The translations under genes were made by a program, and so were the position numbers. Shown here in pieces: positions 32,653 through 41,393 of a DNA stretch of 44,951 nucleotides. The stretch lies in the NCBI GenBank assembly GCA_027618475.1, contig JAQCEJ010000037.1, positions 1 to 44,951 on the forward strand, given 5' to 3'. This DNA comes from Planctomycetota bacterium. Its GTDB lineage: Bacteria; Planctomycetota; Planctomycetia; Planctomycetales; Planctomycetaceae. Numbering within the stretch: position 1 is the stretch's first letter; each line of letters opens with the position of its first letter. The notes under the pieces are model-generated. The model saw only the letters and a program-made list of their open reading frames with translations, made no database searches and was not told the DNA's origin.

Positions 32653-35600
32653 TTACGGATAGGCCGGGTCGGGGAAGACGGTTCCCAGTGATGGGAAGAG
32701 GAAGTTGGAACCGCTGAAGGTGTTGAACATGCTCTGTACGGTACCGCTCAGGACGAAGAAGTTTCCGCCGTCAACATTGGTGCCGTCCAACAGGTCGAGT
32801 ACAGGATTGGCATTGTGGCCATGGACCTGGAAGTATCCGATAACCGGTCGGTCAATATCGAGTCCCGTGATGGGATCGGCGTGAGTTGCCTTGAGCGGAT
32901 CGTTATTAGTAAATCGTCCTGTCTGAGTGATCGATGCAGAGATCGAGGTTCCTTCTCCGAGAACGTCGATCTGTTCACCTCGGTTGCCGAACTTCGTGTC
33001 GACCGGGTTTCCTGACGCTCCGAAGACCAGGTCGAGGTGTGCCACGGGATCCTGATAAACCGTATCGAGCACCGGAGACGCATTGTCGATCGAATTCGTC
33101 GGGTTGACCGAGCGCACGGGGAAGATGCGAATATCATACGTGCTGTTTTCGGGATCGACCGGGTCGATGTCGGTATTTCCTGAAAACAAGTTGTCGTTAA
33201 CGACCGCATTCATGCGTGTGCTCGATCCGACGGAGATGGCCAGCCCGTTGTTGACGTTGTCGGCAATGGTATTGCTCTGTGCGATGATTAACGTGGTGAA
33301 GACGTCGGCGCTCTGATTGTTTACGTAATCCTGAGGATTATCGGGATCGCCATCGACGAATATCGGATCGGAAGGATACGAATTCGCCAACGTCGCCAGT
33401 AACAGCCCTTGTGAGTTGTTGTTACTAAGTTCATTCGATTCGATCAGCGAACTGCTGCCGGCGGCCCTTACGTCGACCGACGCCCCGCGTCCGCTGTTGT
33501 TCGTACCAATGCTATTCTGCAGCGTGTACGTTGTCGTACCACCATCATGCAGATAACGGAAACCGTCTTGAATGTTGGCATCGGCCAGCGAATCGTTAAT
33601 GACGACATTGTTCGTCCCGCCGGTGGTATGCAAACTGAAACCGTCGGACGTGTTGCTGTTGCTGACGACGGTGTCGATCAGGCCGATGTTGACATTGGTT
33701 ATGTCGTCGAGTTGGCCATTCAGGTCGATGTTGACGCCGTCGGATGTGTTACCAAAAATATCAAGTCCGTCAAGATCGTAGTCGCGAGTCGTTGCGCCGG
33801 CGATGCTGTTGGTGAGAATGCGGATGCCGAAGTCATTGCCCGTAAATGTTTGAGTGCTCGTCAACGCATCGGGATCGTAGACACCGAAAATATCGACATC
33901 GTGATTGGAAAGTTCTTCGGCGTTGAGGAAGATACCATCGCCATTGCCAGTGAAGAAGTTGTTGGAGATGAGAGAGGCATTGCCTGTTAATCCGAACGAC
34001 GAACTGTCTTCAGAAAGAACGCGAACGCCAGAACCGGCGTTGGTTTCAAAAGAGTTGCTGTCGATTAAGGCGACGATTTCAGCGTCGTTCAAGCTATGCA
34101 AGAATACGCCGTCGTCGTTGCCGATGAATTGATTGCTGTTGTTGATCGTGACGTTGACCGTATTGACAGGGGCGATCTGATTCACGGTGAGTTCGAATCC
34201 GCTGTCGCCGTTATTTGCGATCACCGAATTGCTGATGCTCGGATCGATGACCGCGTCATCAAGAACGCTGATATCGATGCCGTCGCTCAGATTTCCGGAA
34301 ACCACGGCGCTGGTGACCTGGAAATTCGTGATGGTGCCGGTTCCGAGCAGATCGATTTCAAGTCCGCGGTTGCCGTTGCTGTTTAAGGTTCCTGAGATCG
34401 CGGCGTTGGTGATAATCGAGTCGTCAACCGTGATATTCATCCCGTCATTGGTAACGTTTTCATCGGAGAATCCGAAGTAACTGAAGTTGTCGATCGTCGA
34501 TCCGTTAAGCAGTGTGAGGCTATTGCCGGACTCCTGATTTCGGCTGTTGTTCGAGCTGATGATCAGCGTTGTAACATCCGCATTATCCATATTCAGATCG
34601 AGGCCGTTGGAAAAGTTTGTTGACAGCGAGGCCGATTCATTGAGCAGCAGGTTATCGATACGGGCGTTGGTGTCGAGGTTGATTTCGAGGCCGTCACCCA
34701 GGTTCGTGTTGAGTTGACCGGAAAATTCCGCATTGGTGATGAGTGCAAAGTCGCTGGCGTTGATTTCGACGCCGTCGAGGTCGTGGTTCGTCACCTGAGA
34801 GTTCGAGTCGACGGAAATGTCAAGCGTCGAGCCGATTCCTGTGACATTCGTCTGAATTCCATATAAACCGTTGTTGCGAATCGAAGCGAAACGGAATGCG
34901 GCCTCGGCATCGGCACCGTCCAGGATGTTAAGGACGAATCCACTGTCGCTATTTTCCGAGATCGTTGAATTGAGAATGTCGAACGTGGCAATCGATGCGG
35001 CATCGGTGACTGTCGTGTTGATTCCGTCTCGCGACAACTGGTCGGTGATGGTCGCTTTATCCAGTTGAACGTCTAATGCCGCTCCACCAGAGACATTCAA
35101 CGTCATGCCGTCCAACGCATTGCCTATTATGCGAGTCTGGTCGAAATTCAACGAGGCGGAGCTTCCCGGTCCGATGACGCGACCGTCGATTCCGGATTCG
35201 AAATTGTTGGAAATCGAACGTCCGATGAATTCGTTCGGAGCCGTTGCGGTTAACGTGCTGCCGTTTTGTGCCAGGAAGAAGATACCATCCCCAAAGTTGC
35301 CGTTGATTTGAGTGTTGCCATCGAGTGTGATATCGGCGGTCGAATCGTCGGCGAAGACAAAGAGCCCTGTGCCAAAGTTCGATGAGACAACGGTATTCAG
35401 TAAATCAACCGTCGTCGTCGAGTTGTCCGTCGCCGTAGTGATGATACCCAATGATCCATTGTTGCTGACGCTGGACTGATCCAGGCTGAGGCTGTTGGAT
35501 GCATTCGTGGCGGCGATCAATTGAATACCGGCCCCACTGTTGATCGTAAAGTTGCCGTTTGCGATGTCGGCCGTGAATTGCCCTCCGTTTGAGGTCGACA

Positions 35601-38600
35601 CATTCATGCCAATTCCAGAGTTGTCCATCGCCACGAGTCTGGTGATGTCCATATCCACAGTCGATCCGGCACCATTGATCGTGCCGTTGATACCGTCGCC
35701 TCCGTTAGTCGAGAACGAAGCGTCGTTTCCGCTAATGGTCATGGTCGAGCCGTTTACCGCCGAGAATTCAAAACCATGATTGCCATTGTCCGTAACGGCG
35801 GCATTGTCGAAGCTGACGGCGGCATCGGAATCATCCAGCGAAATGAGCAAACCGTCGTTACCACTGTTGGTGATGGTCGTGGCATCGGTAAACGATGCCG
35901 TCACAGTCGAACCGCTGCTGGCTCCGAGTGCAACGCCATTCAACGCAGAGTCGTCGACCGTCGTTCCGCTCAGTGCAACGGTGGCATCGGAATTGTCGAT
36001 CGCCCCGAAAATACCATGTGATGTGCTGGTCACGAAGGTTGAATCGACCGCCGTCAGTGAAAACTCGGAGTTGTTCGTGGCGGAAAAATCGAATCCGCTG
36101 TCGCCACTAAAGTCGGCAGTGACGGTGTCGAGATTGAAGACGGCGCTGGAACCGTTACCGGTCACTGCAGCAGAGAAGGCATCGAGCGTATTATTCGAGA
36201 AATTGCTGTTCGAGATGTTTGCTACCAGATCCCCACCGTTCTGAACCAGGAATTGCGCCCCGTTCGAACCGTTGGTCTGAGCATCGGCGTTGTCGATCGT
36301 CAGAGTGACGTCAGAGTCGTCTGCGAAGATATTAACAGCGTTGGACCCGTTATTGGCCAATGAACCGTTGACGAAGGAAATGGTCGCCGTCGAATCAACA
36401 GTGGCCGACCCGGCGATGGCGCTGATTCCCGCGTTGCCAAGATCGGAATCGAGGAACGAAGCATTCAGCGTTGAATTGTTAAAGACGACGAAGAGGAAGC
36501 CGTTGTCCGTGGCTCCGGTTGCCGGTGTCGGATCGACGAATAAGTTCAGCGTCGAACCGTTAAAGACCGTGGTGTCGAAAGCGTCCCCACCGGCATTTAA
36601 GAACGAGCCGTCGGTGATGTCGATCGTGAGCAGCGAATTGTTCTGCACGAGGACGTTCATGCCGTCCAGACCGGCATTGTCGACGGTGGTGTTCGTCATC
36701 GTCAGATTGCTGTTCGCCGCTGTATTGGAGAAGTTCATGAGAAAGCCGTTGCCACCGGCGTTCGAGAACGTGCTGTCGTTAATGGTCGCTGTGAACAGTC
36801 CTCCGGCCGAAGTATTGATTTCCATACCGTGGCTTCCGGCATTGGAGATATCGGTATTGTCCATTGTGAGATTCAGGGTACCAGCAACATCGTTGATGAG
36901 AGCACCGCGTCCTTCGGTGACAAGGGCGCTAGAGGCATTTGTAAAGGTGCTGTCAGCGATGTCGATATTGAGTGTCCCCGCTGCGGTGGCAGCGAGGTTG
37001 AGTCCGTTGCGGTTGGCATCGGCCATGAAGTCGGTGACCGTGGCATCGATGGTGGAAGCATTGGCTACGATCCGCAGGGCATTCAATCCGCCCGATGCGG
37101 TGGCGAAATTATCGATCGTGAGATCGAGCGGTTGTGTCGCCGTGTTTACTACGCTGACGCCGTTTGAATTGATACCGGCACCAAGAGCGAAGGACGAGTC
37201 GACGATACGGCCGGTTCCGGAAGCATTGACGAGATTGAAGGCCGGGCCGTCTCCGGTGACGTCGACGTTATTGATATCGAAGTCCTTGATATTTACACCC
37301 GAGATCGCACTATGTCCGATCGTCGTATCGATGATGTTGAAACCGCTGACTTCATTGTTATTGGCCAGAGTGATGACCGGGCCGACCGCTCCTTCGGTAA
37401 CGAACGGCTTGGGTGCGGCGTCGTCGAAGCCCATCGTGCTGAATGCAAACGTTCCACGATTGTGGACATCGAACGTATGCGGCACCCCTTCACCCAGCAA
37501 TCGCTGATTGTTCACGAGCGTTACACCACCGATCAATGGCGTGGCCATCGTCGTATTACCGCGCCAAACCAGTGTGATATCGGAGTTGGACGACTGCAAC
37601 GTTGTAAACGGGTCTTCAAATGTGCCGGTTCCCGGTGCGGCGTTGCTGTCATCTACGTGTGTGATGATGTACGGAAGCAAGGTTCCCGGGTTGATGGCTG
37701 GTGTGTCAACCGGGCTCTGGGATGCTCCCATGGCGACGCGATAGCTACGAAAGACCTGATCGTATCGTTTATCGAGGACGGTTCGTTCCGGAAACGGCGT
37801 AAGCATCGGCCTTCCGGAGAATGTAATCTGCACACCGACGGTTATCCGCGTTCCGAACAGACTGTCATCTGTCACAGCCACCTCGGTCGCAATGTCGTTT
37901 GTGAAATTGAAGAACAATCGTCCGCGAAAGCCGACGAGGTCATCGTCGGTAGGGGTGTTGTAATAATAAGTGCCGACGTATCCGCGAGCCCATGAATAGC
38001 CGAGCAGCGGCATACCGTATTCGAGGTCGACCCCTTTCATGGCGTTTTCGAACAATCCGGTATCCTGAAACAGAATCTGATTTCCCTCGAAGAACGGGGT
38101 CATGCCGGTGGGGAGAACGCCGATTTGATTCGAGTCGGAATTCGTCGGCAGATAAACGTTACTGCGCAATTCAAAGTTCTGATCGATCCATTCGACGCCG
38201 AATGTCAGTTGATCGTAGCGGTTTTCGCTGGGAGTCTGATCGGAATCGAAGAACGCCGACACGCCGATCAACTGATTCGTTTCTTCCATGTAATGGCGAT
38301 AACCCAAGCCGGCGTTGACGCCGGGAAGATGGTCGTCGTCGGTGATAAATAGGCGAGCAGTACCGAAGATGATGCTGAGATCGGCGAATTCATAGAGGGG
38401 GACAAATCCACCAATAGTGGAGTATCCGCCCTGATAACCGACGCCGCTGTCGATCTGTTTTTGGAACAGCAGGTAAGCGCCGTGACTTCCCAGGGGAGCG
38501 GAGCCGCTGAAATTCGAACCGTTCGCATAATACGAACCATCGGAGACGGAGATCGTTCCCGAATCGTCCGTCAGCACGGACTGCGCATGGGATGTTCCTA

Positions 38601-38631
38601 CACAGACCATCGGTATCAACAACAGGAGCAA
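32653..38631 (-). CDS. Giant inverse-autotransporter-like protein with beta-helix passenger
   Basis: A 1992-residue surface protein. A hydrophobic N-terminus (LLLLLIPMVCVGTSHAQ) is a signal peptide. Residues about 50-272 form an outer-membrane beta-barrel of inverse-autotransporter type: alternating strands such as GAYLLFQKQI, GLGYRHY, TFGVEWI, GYVGTYYYN and ITVGVQITFSG. From about 330 to the C-terminus runs a passenger of repeated rungs of roughly 25-30 residues, rich in Asn, Asp, Ser and Thr, with NxGxDG-type turns (for example VDNAGLDGMNVLVQNNS), expected to be a right-handed parallel beta-helix. No C-terminal anchor is seen. It may act as an adhesin or surface-layer fibre. The start is uncommon: no ATG precedes the signal peptide, TTG 38631 is used, and an in-frame TAG lies six codons upstream. 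Confidence 0.85.
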   Translation of the reverse strand: MLLLLIPMVCVGTSHAQSVLTDDSGTISVSDGSYYANGSNFSGSAPLGSHGAYLLFQKQIDSGVGYQGGYSTIGGFVPLYEFADLSIIFGTARLFITDDDHLPGVNAGLGYRHYMEETNQLIGVSAFFDSDQTPSENRYDQLTFGVEWIDQNFELRSNVYLPTNSDSNQIGVLPTGMTPFFEGNQILFQDTGLFENAMKGVDLEYGMPLLGYSWARGYVGTYYYNTPTDDDLVGFRGRLFFNFTNDIATEVAVTDDSLFGTRITVGVQITFSGRPMLTPFPERTVLDKRYDQVFRSYRVAMGASQSPVDTPAINPGTLLPYIITHVDDSNAAPGTGTFEDPFTTLQSSNSDITLVWRGNTTMATPLIGGVTLVNNQRLLGEGVPHTFDVHNRGTFAFSTMGFDDAAPKPFVTEGAVGPVITLANNNEVSGFNIIDTTIGHSAISGVNIKDFDINNVDVTGDGPAFNLVNASGTGRIVDSSFALGAGINSNGVSVVNTATQPLDLTIDNFATASGGLNALRIVANASTIDATVTDFMADANRNGLNLAATAAGTLNIDIADSTFTNASSALVTEGRGALINDVAGTLNLTMDNTDISNAGSHGMEINTSAGGLFTATINDSTFSNAGGNGFLMNFSNTAANSNLTMTNTTVDNAGLDGMNVLVQNNSLLTIDITDGSFLNAGGDAFDTTVFNGSTLNLFVDPTPATGATDNGFLFVVFNNSTLNASFLDSDLGNAGISAIAGSATVDSTATISFVNGSLANNGSNAVNIFADDSDVTLTIDNADAQTNGSNGAQFLVQNGGDLVANISNSNFSNNTLDAFSAAVTGNGSSAVFNLDTVTADFSGDSGFDFSATNNSEFSLTAVDSTFVTSTSHGIFGAIDNSDATVALSGTTVDDSALNGVALGASSGSTVTASFTDATTITNSGNDGLLISLDDSDAAVSFDNAAVTDNGNHGFEFSAVNGSTMTISGNDASFSTNGGDGINGTINGAGSTVDMDITRLVAMDNSGIGMNVSTSNGGQFTADIANGNFTINSGAGIQLIAATNASNSLSLDQSSVSNNGSLGIITTATDNSTTTVDLLNTVVSSNFGTGLFVFADDSTADITLDGNTQINGNFGDGIFFLAQNGSTLTATAPNEFIGRSISNNFESGIDGRVIGPGSSASLNFDQTRIIGNALDGMTLNVSGGAALDVQLDKATITDQLSRDGINTTVTDAASIATFDILNSTISENSDSGFVLNILDGADAEAAFRFASIRNNGLYGIQTNVTGIGSTLDISVDSNSQVTNHDLDGVEINASDFALITNAEFSGQLNTNLGDGLEINLDTNARIDNLLLNESASLSTNFSNGLDLNMDNADVTTLIISSNNSRNQESGNSLTLLNGSTIDNFSYFGFSDENVTNDGMNITVDDSIITNAAISGTLNSNGNRGLEIDLLGTGTITNFQVTSAVVSGNLSDGIDISVLDDAVIDPSISNSVIANNGDSGFELTVNQIAPVNTVNVTINNSNQFIGNDDGVFLHSLNDAEIVALIDSNSFETNAGSGVRVLSEDSSSFGLTGNASLISNNFFTGNGDGIFLNAEELSNHDVDIFGVYDPDALTSTQTFTGNDFGIRILTNSIAGATTRDYDLDGLDIFGNTSDGVNIDLNGQLDDITNVNIGLIDTVVSNSNTSDGFSLHTTGGTNNVVINDSLADANIQDGFRYLHDGGTTTYTLQNSIGTNNSGRGASVDVRAAGSSSLIESNELSNNNSQGLLLATLANSYPSDPIFVDGDPDNPQDYVNNQSADVFTTLIIAQSNTIADNVNNGLAISVGSSTRMNAVVNDNLFSGNTDIDPVDPENSTYDIRIFPVRSVNPTNSIDNASPVLDTVYQDPVAHLDLVFGASGNPVDTKFGNRGEQIDVLGEGTSISASITQTGRFTNNDPLKATHADPITGLDIDRPVIGYFQVHGHNANPVLDLLDGTNVDGGNFFVLSGTVQSMFNTFSGSNFLFPSLGTVFPDPAYP

Positions 38632-39473
38632 AGTCCGGGTGAAGATCTATTTCCATACCCGCGGACAACCGGGAACGCCCCGTGATTTTCTACGGGGCTG
38701 TTGATGTCCGTCAGGTTTTGATGTCACTTGGCTTACCGTTGGCATAGATCGCTCCGCGGACTAATCGTGGATGATTGTTCCAGAGGATTCATCGTTTTGT
38801 GCATCGAATCAGGTTTTAGCAACCGGTCGAACGAAAATTGGAAATGAGGAGTTTGTTTTCGAAAGGCCAAGACATTTCCCAATTCTTCCGGCATCGCGAT
38901 TCCTACAGGGAGTCGCGAAATGGATTCGCCGTTAACCGGGCTAAAGGTTCAGTTTTTAATAAAACAGGACTTTACTCCTGAGATCACGTCATCGAGACTG
39001 AGGCGGTGGCCATACAATCCCTCCAAAGGGAATCATCCGACATTCCCGCATATCCCTTATAATCGTCAAAGCTTGACACCGACTGTAACGGATTTACCGG
39101 TTGTAACACGGAAGTCGATAATGTGATGAAGGGTATCGAACCTCGATACCGGCAACATTTGCCGCTCGACATCGATTCGCGAGAGTTTGGGCATCGTCCG
39201 GGTGTTACGCTAAATACGTGAGGGACCGGTATGCGACAGTCCTCGTCGTTTAGAAAGCCTGGTTCGTTTCCACAATTTTGTTGAGCTTCGGTCTGTGGAG
39301 CCGTCTCGTTAACATTTGGAATTCATTACTTTGTGTAATCGTTGACTTCCCCAAAGAATCTGCCGGATGCTATTCCCGATTACGACCTTTACGGACTAAA
39401 ATCGAATTCCCACGTTTTGTTACGACTGCACCGAACGACTTCAATCTGAAGCCGGGAGTTTATCAGGGAAGTC
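38632..39473. other. Intergenic region between divergent genes
   Basis: About 840 bases without a supportable gene. Two hairpins are seen: 38677-38697 (GCCCCGT / ACGGGGC), in the leader of the giant minus-strand gene and 46 bases before its start, and 38894-38918 (TCGCGATTCC / GGGAGTCGCGA). Promoters for both divergent genes should lie here. Short frames, such as that at 38920-39126, look random. Confidence 0.4.
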
Positions 39474-41201
39474 ATGTCGGAGACCCACGACCGCTCAAGT
39501 TCAACGCGAACGGTGATGGAGAGCCTTGTCTCGCTGTCACTGGCGGTCATCCTGTTTCGTACATTTGCTGTCGAAGGGTACATGATTTCGACCGGCTCGA
39601 TGGCTCCGACACTGCTCGGATATCATAAGCGTGTCACCTGTCCTGCTTGTCGTTACGAGTTCCCGTTCGGAGTAGCCTTTGACGAATCGGTTGACGACAG
39701 TGGGAAGATCGCCGATTCACCGCAATGGGCCATGTGTCCCAATTGTGGCCAGGGGGGAATCGATGTTCGAACTCAGCCACGAAACGAAGGGGATCAGCTG
39801 CTTGTCCAGAAGGATTCCTATTCATTTATTCCTCCCAAACGCTGGGAAGTCGTCGTTTTCAGGAATCCCGATCATCCCACCGATGTGTATGTGAAGCGAG
39901 TTGCCGGACTTCCCGGTGAATCGGTACAGGTTCGCCACGGCGATCTGTACATTAACGGACGGTTGCATCACAAACACATCAAGGCACAACGGGCGGTCCG
40001 TATTTTGGTCTACGATGATCGCTTCTCGCCGCAGAACGACAAATTCTGGAAACCCCGCTGGATTCCGGTCTCCGATTTGAAGTCCGGTCAAAAATCTGCA
40101 TCAAAGGGCGATTCGCAAGATGCTCCCACGTGGATTGGTAAAGATTCGGTCTATGTGATCGATGATACAAGCGAATCGACGACGACAAGACCCATTCCCG
40201 GCGATGCGGATAACAGCAAACCGAAGCAACTGGCGGAAACGTCTGATGCGGATATGAAGTGGTTGACGTATCGACATTGGATTCGCTCCGGGGGAGATCA
40301 TCGTTCGCATGTTCCCATGAATTCCTGGCCCGATGCGATCGCATTGCCGGAATCATTCAGCGATCGGTTGAGTTACCATGCCGAAGGAAAACACCTCATA
40401 TGCATTGGAGCGATGCCGTCGGATGTTGCCAAGCGGGTGATGTTGGCATCGAACGATTTGTCTTTTCGAAAGACAATTTACGATCTGTATCTTCAATCTC
40501 ATATTGCTCCGGTGACGGATGAATATGGTTACAATCGTGACCTTCCCTGGCATAATCCTCTTGATGTCCATGATTTAATGTGTGAATTTCAATTGGCATT
40601 TCATCGCGGAGAAGGTGAGTTTGTCGTGCAGATGAGAGTCGCCGATCAAACGATGCGCGGCGTATTTGACGTCGAGAGCCGGCAGGTGCAACTCTACGTG
40701 AATAGCGACCCTCGTCCCGTCCGGACAGCGGAATTTGACGAACTGTGGTTGAACGAACCGGCACGCGTAGAGATGTCTTTATTCGACCGTCAGGTGATTC
40801 TCGCCGTAAACGGCGAACCGGTGTTTACATCCTATCCATTTCAAATCGGACAGGAAGAATCGGCCTCGGATCGCCACCCGATTCAAATCGGCGCCCGTGG
40901 ACTGAAGGTGCAAGTCAGCGAATTGAAAGTCTATCGCGACGTCTATTACACGAATGGAAAGGGACGTCATGGCGTAAATGAACCGTGCCCGTTAGGCGAC
41001 GGCGAATACTTTATGCTCGGCGATAACAGTCCGGTCTCACTCGACAGTCGAAGTTGGGTCAATGCGGCGGTGTCTCGCGAACAGCTGCTGGGAAAGCCCC
41101 TCTTTGTCCATTTGCCTTCGAAACCCGGAAAATTTCGCTGGGGAAATCACGAGATCAATTTCCGAGTCCCCGATTTTTCTCGGATTCGCTATGTACGCTG
41201 A
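39474..41201 (+). CDS. Signal peptidase I-like protein with zinc ribbon and sandwich insert
   Basis: A 575-residue S26-family protease-like protein. One membrane helix lies at about 15-35. The nucleophile Ser42 lies in STGSMAPTL, the general base Lys141 in YVKRVAGLPGE, and the C-terminal box GDNSP at 516-520 is followed by DSRSW. Between Ser and Lys a zinc ribbon is inserted (Cys56-x2-Cys59, CPAC; Cys88-x2-Cys91, CPNC). Between Lys and the GDN box lie about 370 extra residues, ending in a beta-sandwich-like part (YVNSDPRPVRTAEF, VILAVNGEPVF) that recalls laminin-G/DUF1080 folds. Ordinary bacterial SPase I has 250-330 residues. Role: cleaving signal peptides at the membrane surface. The start ATG has CAGGGAAG upstream. 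Confidence 0.88.
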   Translation: MSETHDRSSSTRTVMESLVSLSLAVILFRTFAVEGYMISTGSMAPTLLGYHKRVTCPACRYEFPFGVAFDESVDDSGKIADSPQWAMCPNCGQGGIDVRTQPRNEGDQLLVQKDSYSFIPPKRWEVVVFRNPDHPTDVYVKRVAGLPGESVQVRHGDLYINGRLHHKHIKAQRAVRILVYDDRFSPQNDKFWKPRWIPVSDLKSGQKSASKGDSQDAPTWIGKDSVYVIDDTSESTTTRPIPGDADNSKPKQLAETSDADMKWLTYRHWIRSGGDHRSHVPMNSWPDAIALPESFSDRLSYHAEGKHLICIGAMPSDVAKRVMLASNDLSFRKTIYDLYLQSHIAPVTDEYGYNRDLPWHNPLDVHDLMCEFQLAFHRGEGEFVVQMRVADQTMRGVFDVESRQVQLYVNSDPRPVRTAEFDELWLNEPARVEMSLFDRQVILAVNGEPVFTSYPFQIGQEESASDRHPIQIGARGLKVQVSELKVYRDVYYTNGKGRHGVNEPCPLGDGEYFMLGDNSPVSLDSRSWVNAAVSREQLLGKPLFVHLPSKPGKFRWGNHEINFRVPDFSRIRYVR

Positions 41202-41393
41202 GGTGTCGGAACGCTGGTCGTTACGAAATCGTTCGTAACGTCTTCGCGTGTCGGCGGTAATCGGCGAAAAGTTTATTTCTGAGTGACATTGAAGTGAACC
41301 AATGCTCTCGGACGGACGTTGTCAGTCTTTGGCACTTCCGAGTAAACTATTAACGGATATCAATAGCCGAAAATCGATATGTGAAAGCATAAT

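Noticed and set aside
36290-37507. A 405-codon plus-strand frame and others opposite the giant surface-protein gene
   Set aside because: They mirror the repetitive Asn/Asp/Ser-rich coding strand, which leaves few stops in the antisense frames. They have no ribosome sites and no domain, and the sense frame is unbroken for 1992 codons.
32653-38631. Internal periodicity that could be taken for a CRISPR or satellite array
   Set aside because: The repeats are degenerate at DNA level, follow protein rungs of 25-30 residues and lie wholly inside one open frame. No constant repeat with unique spacers is present.
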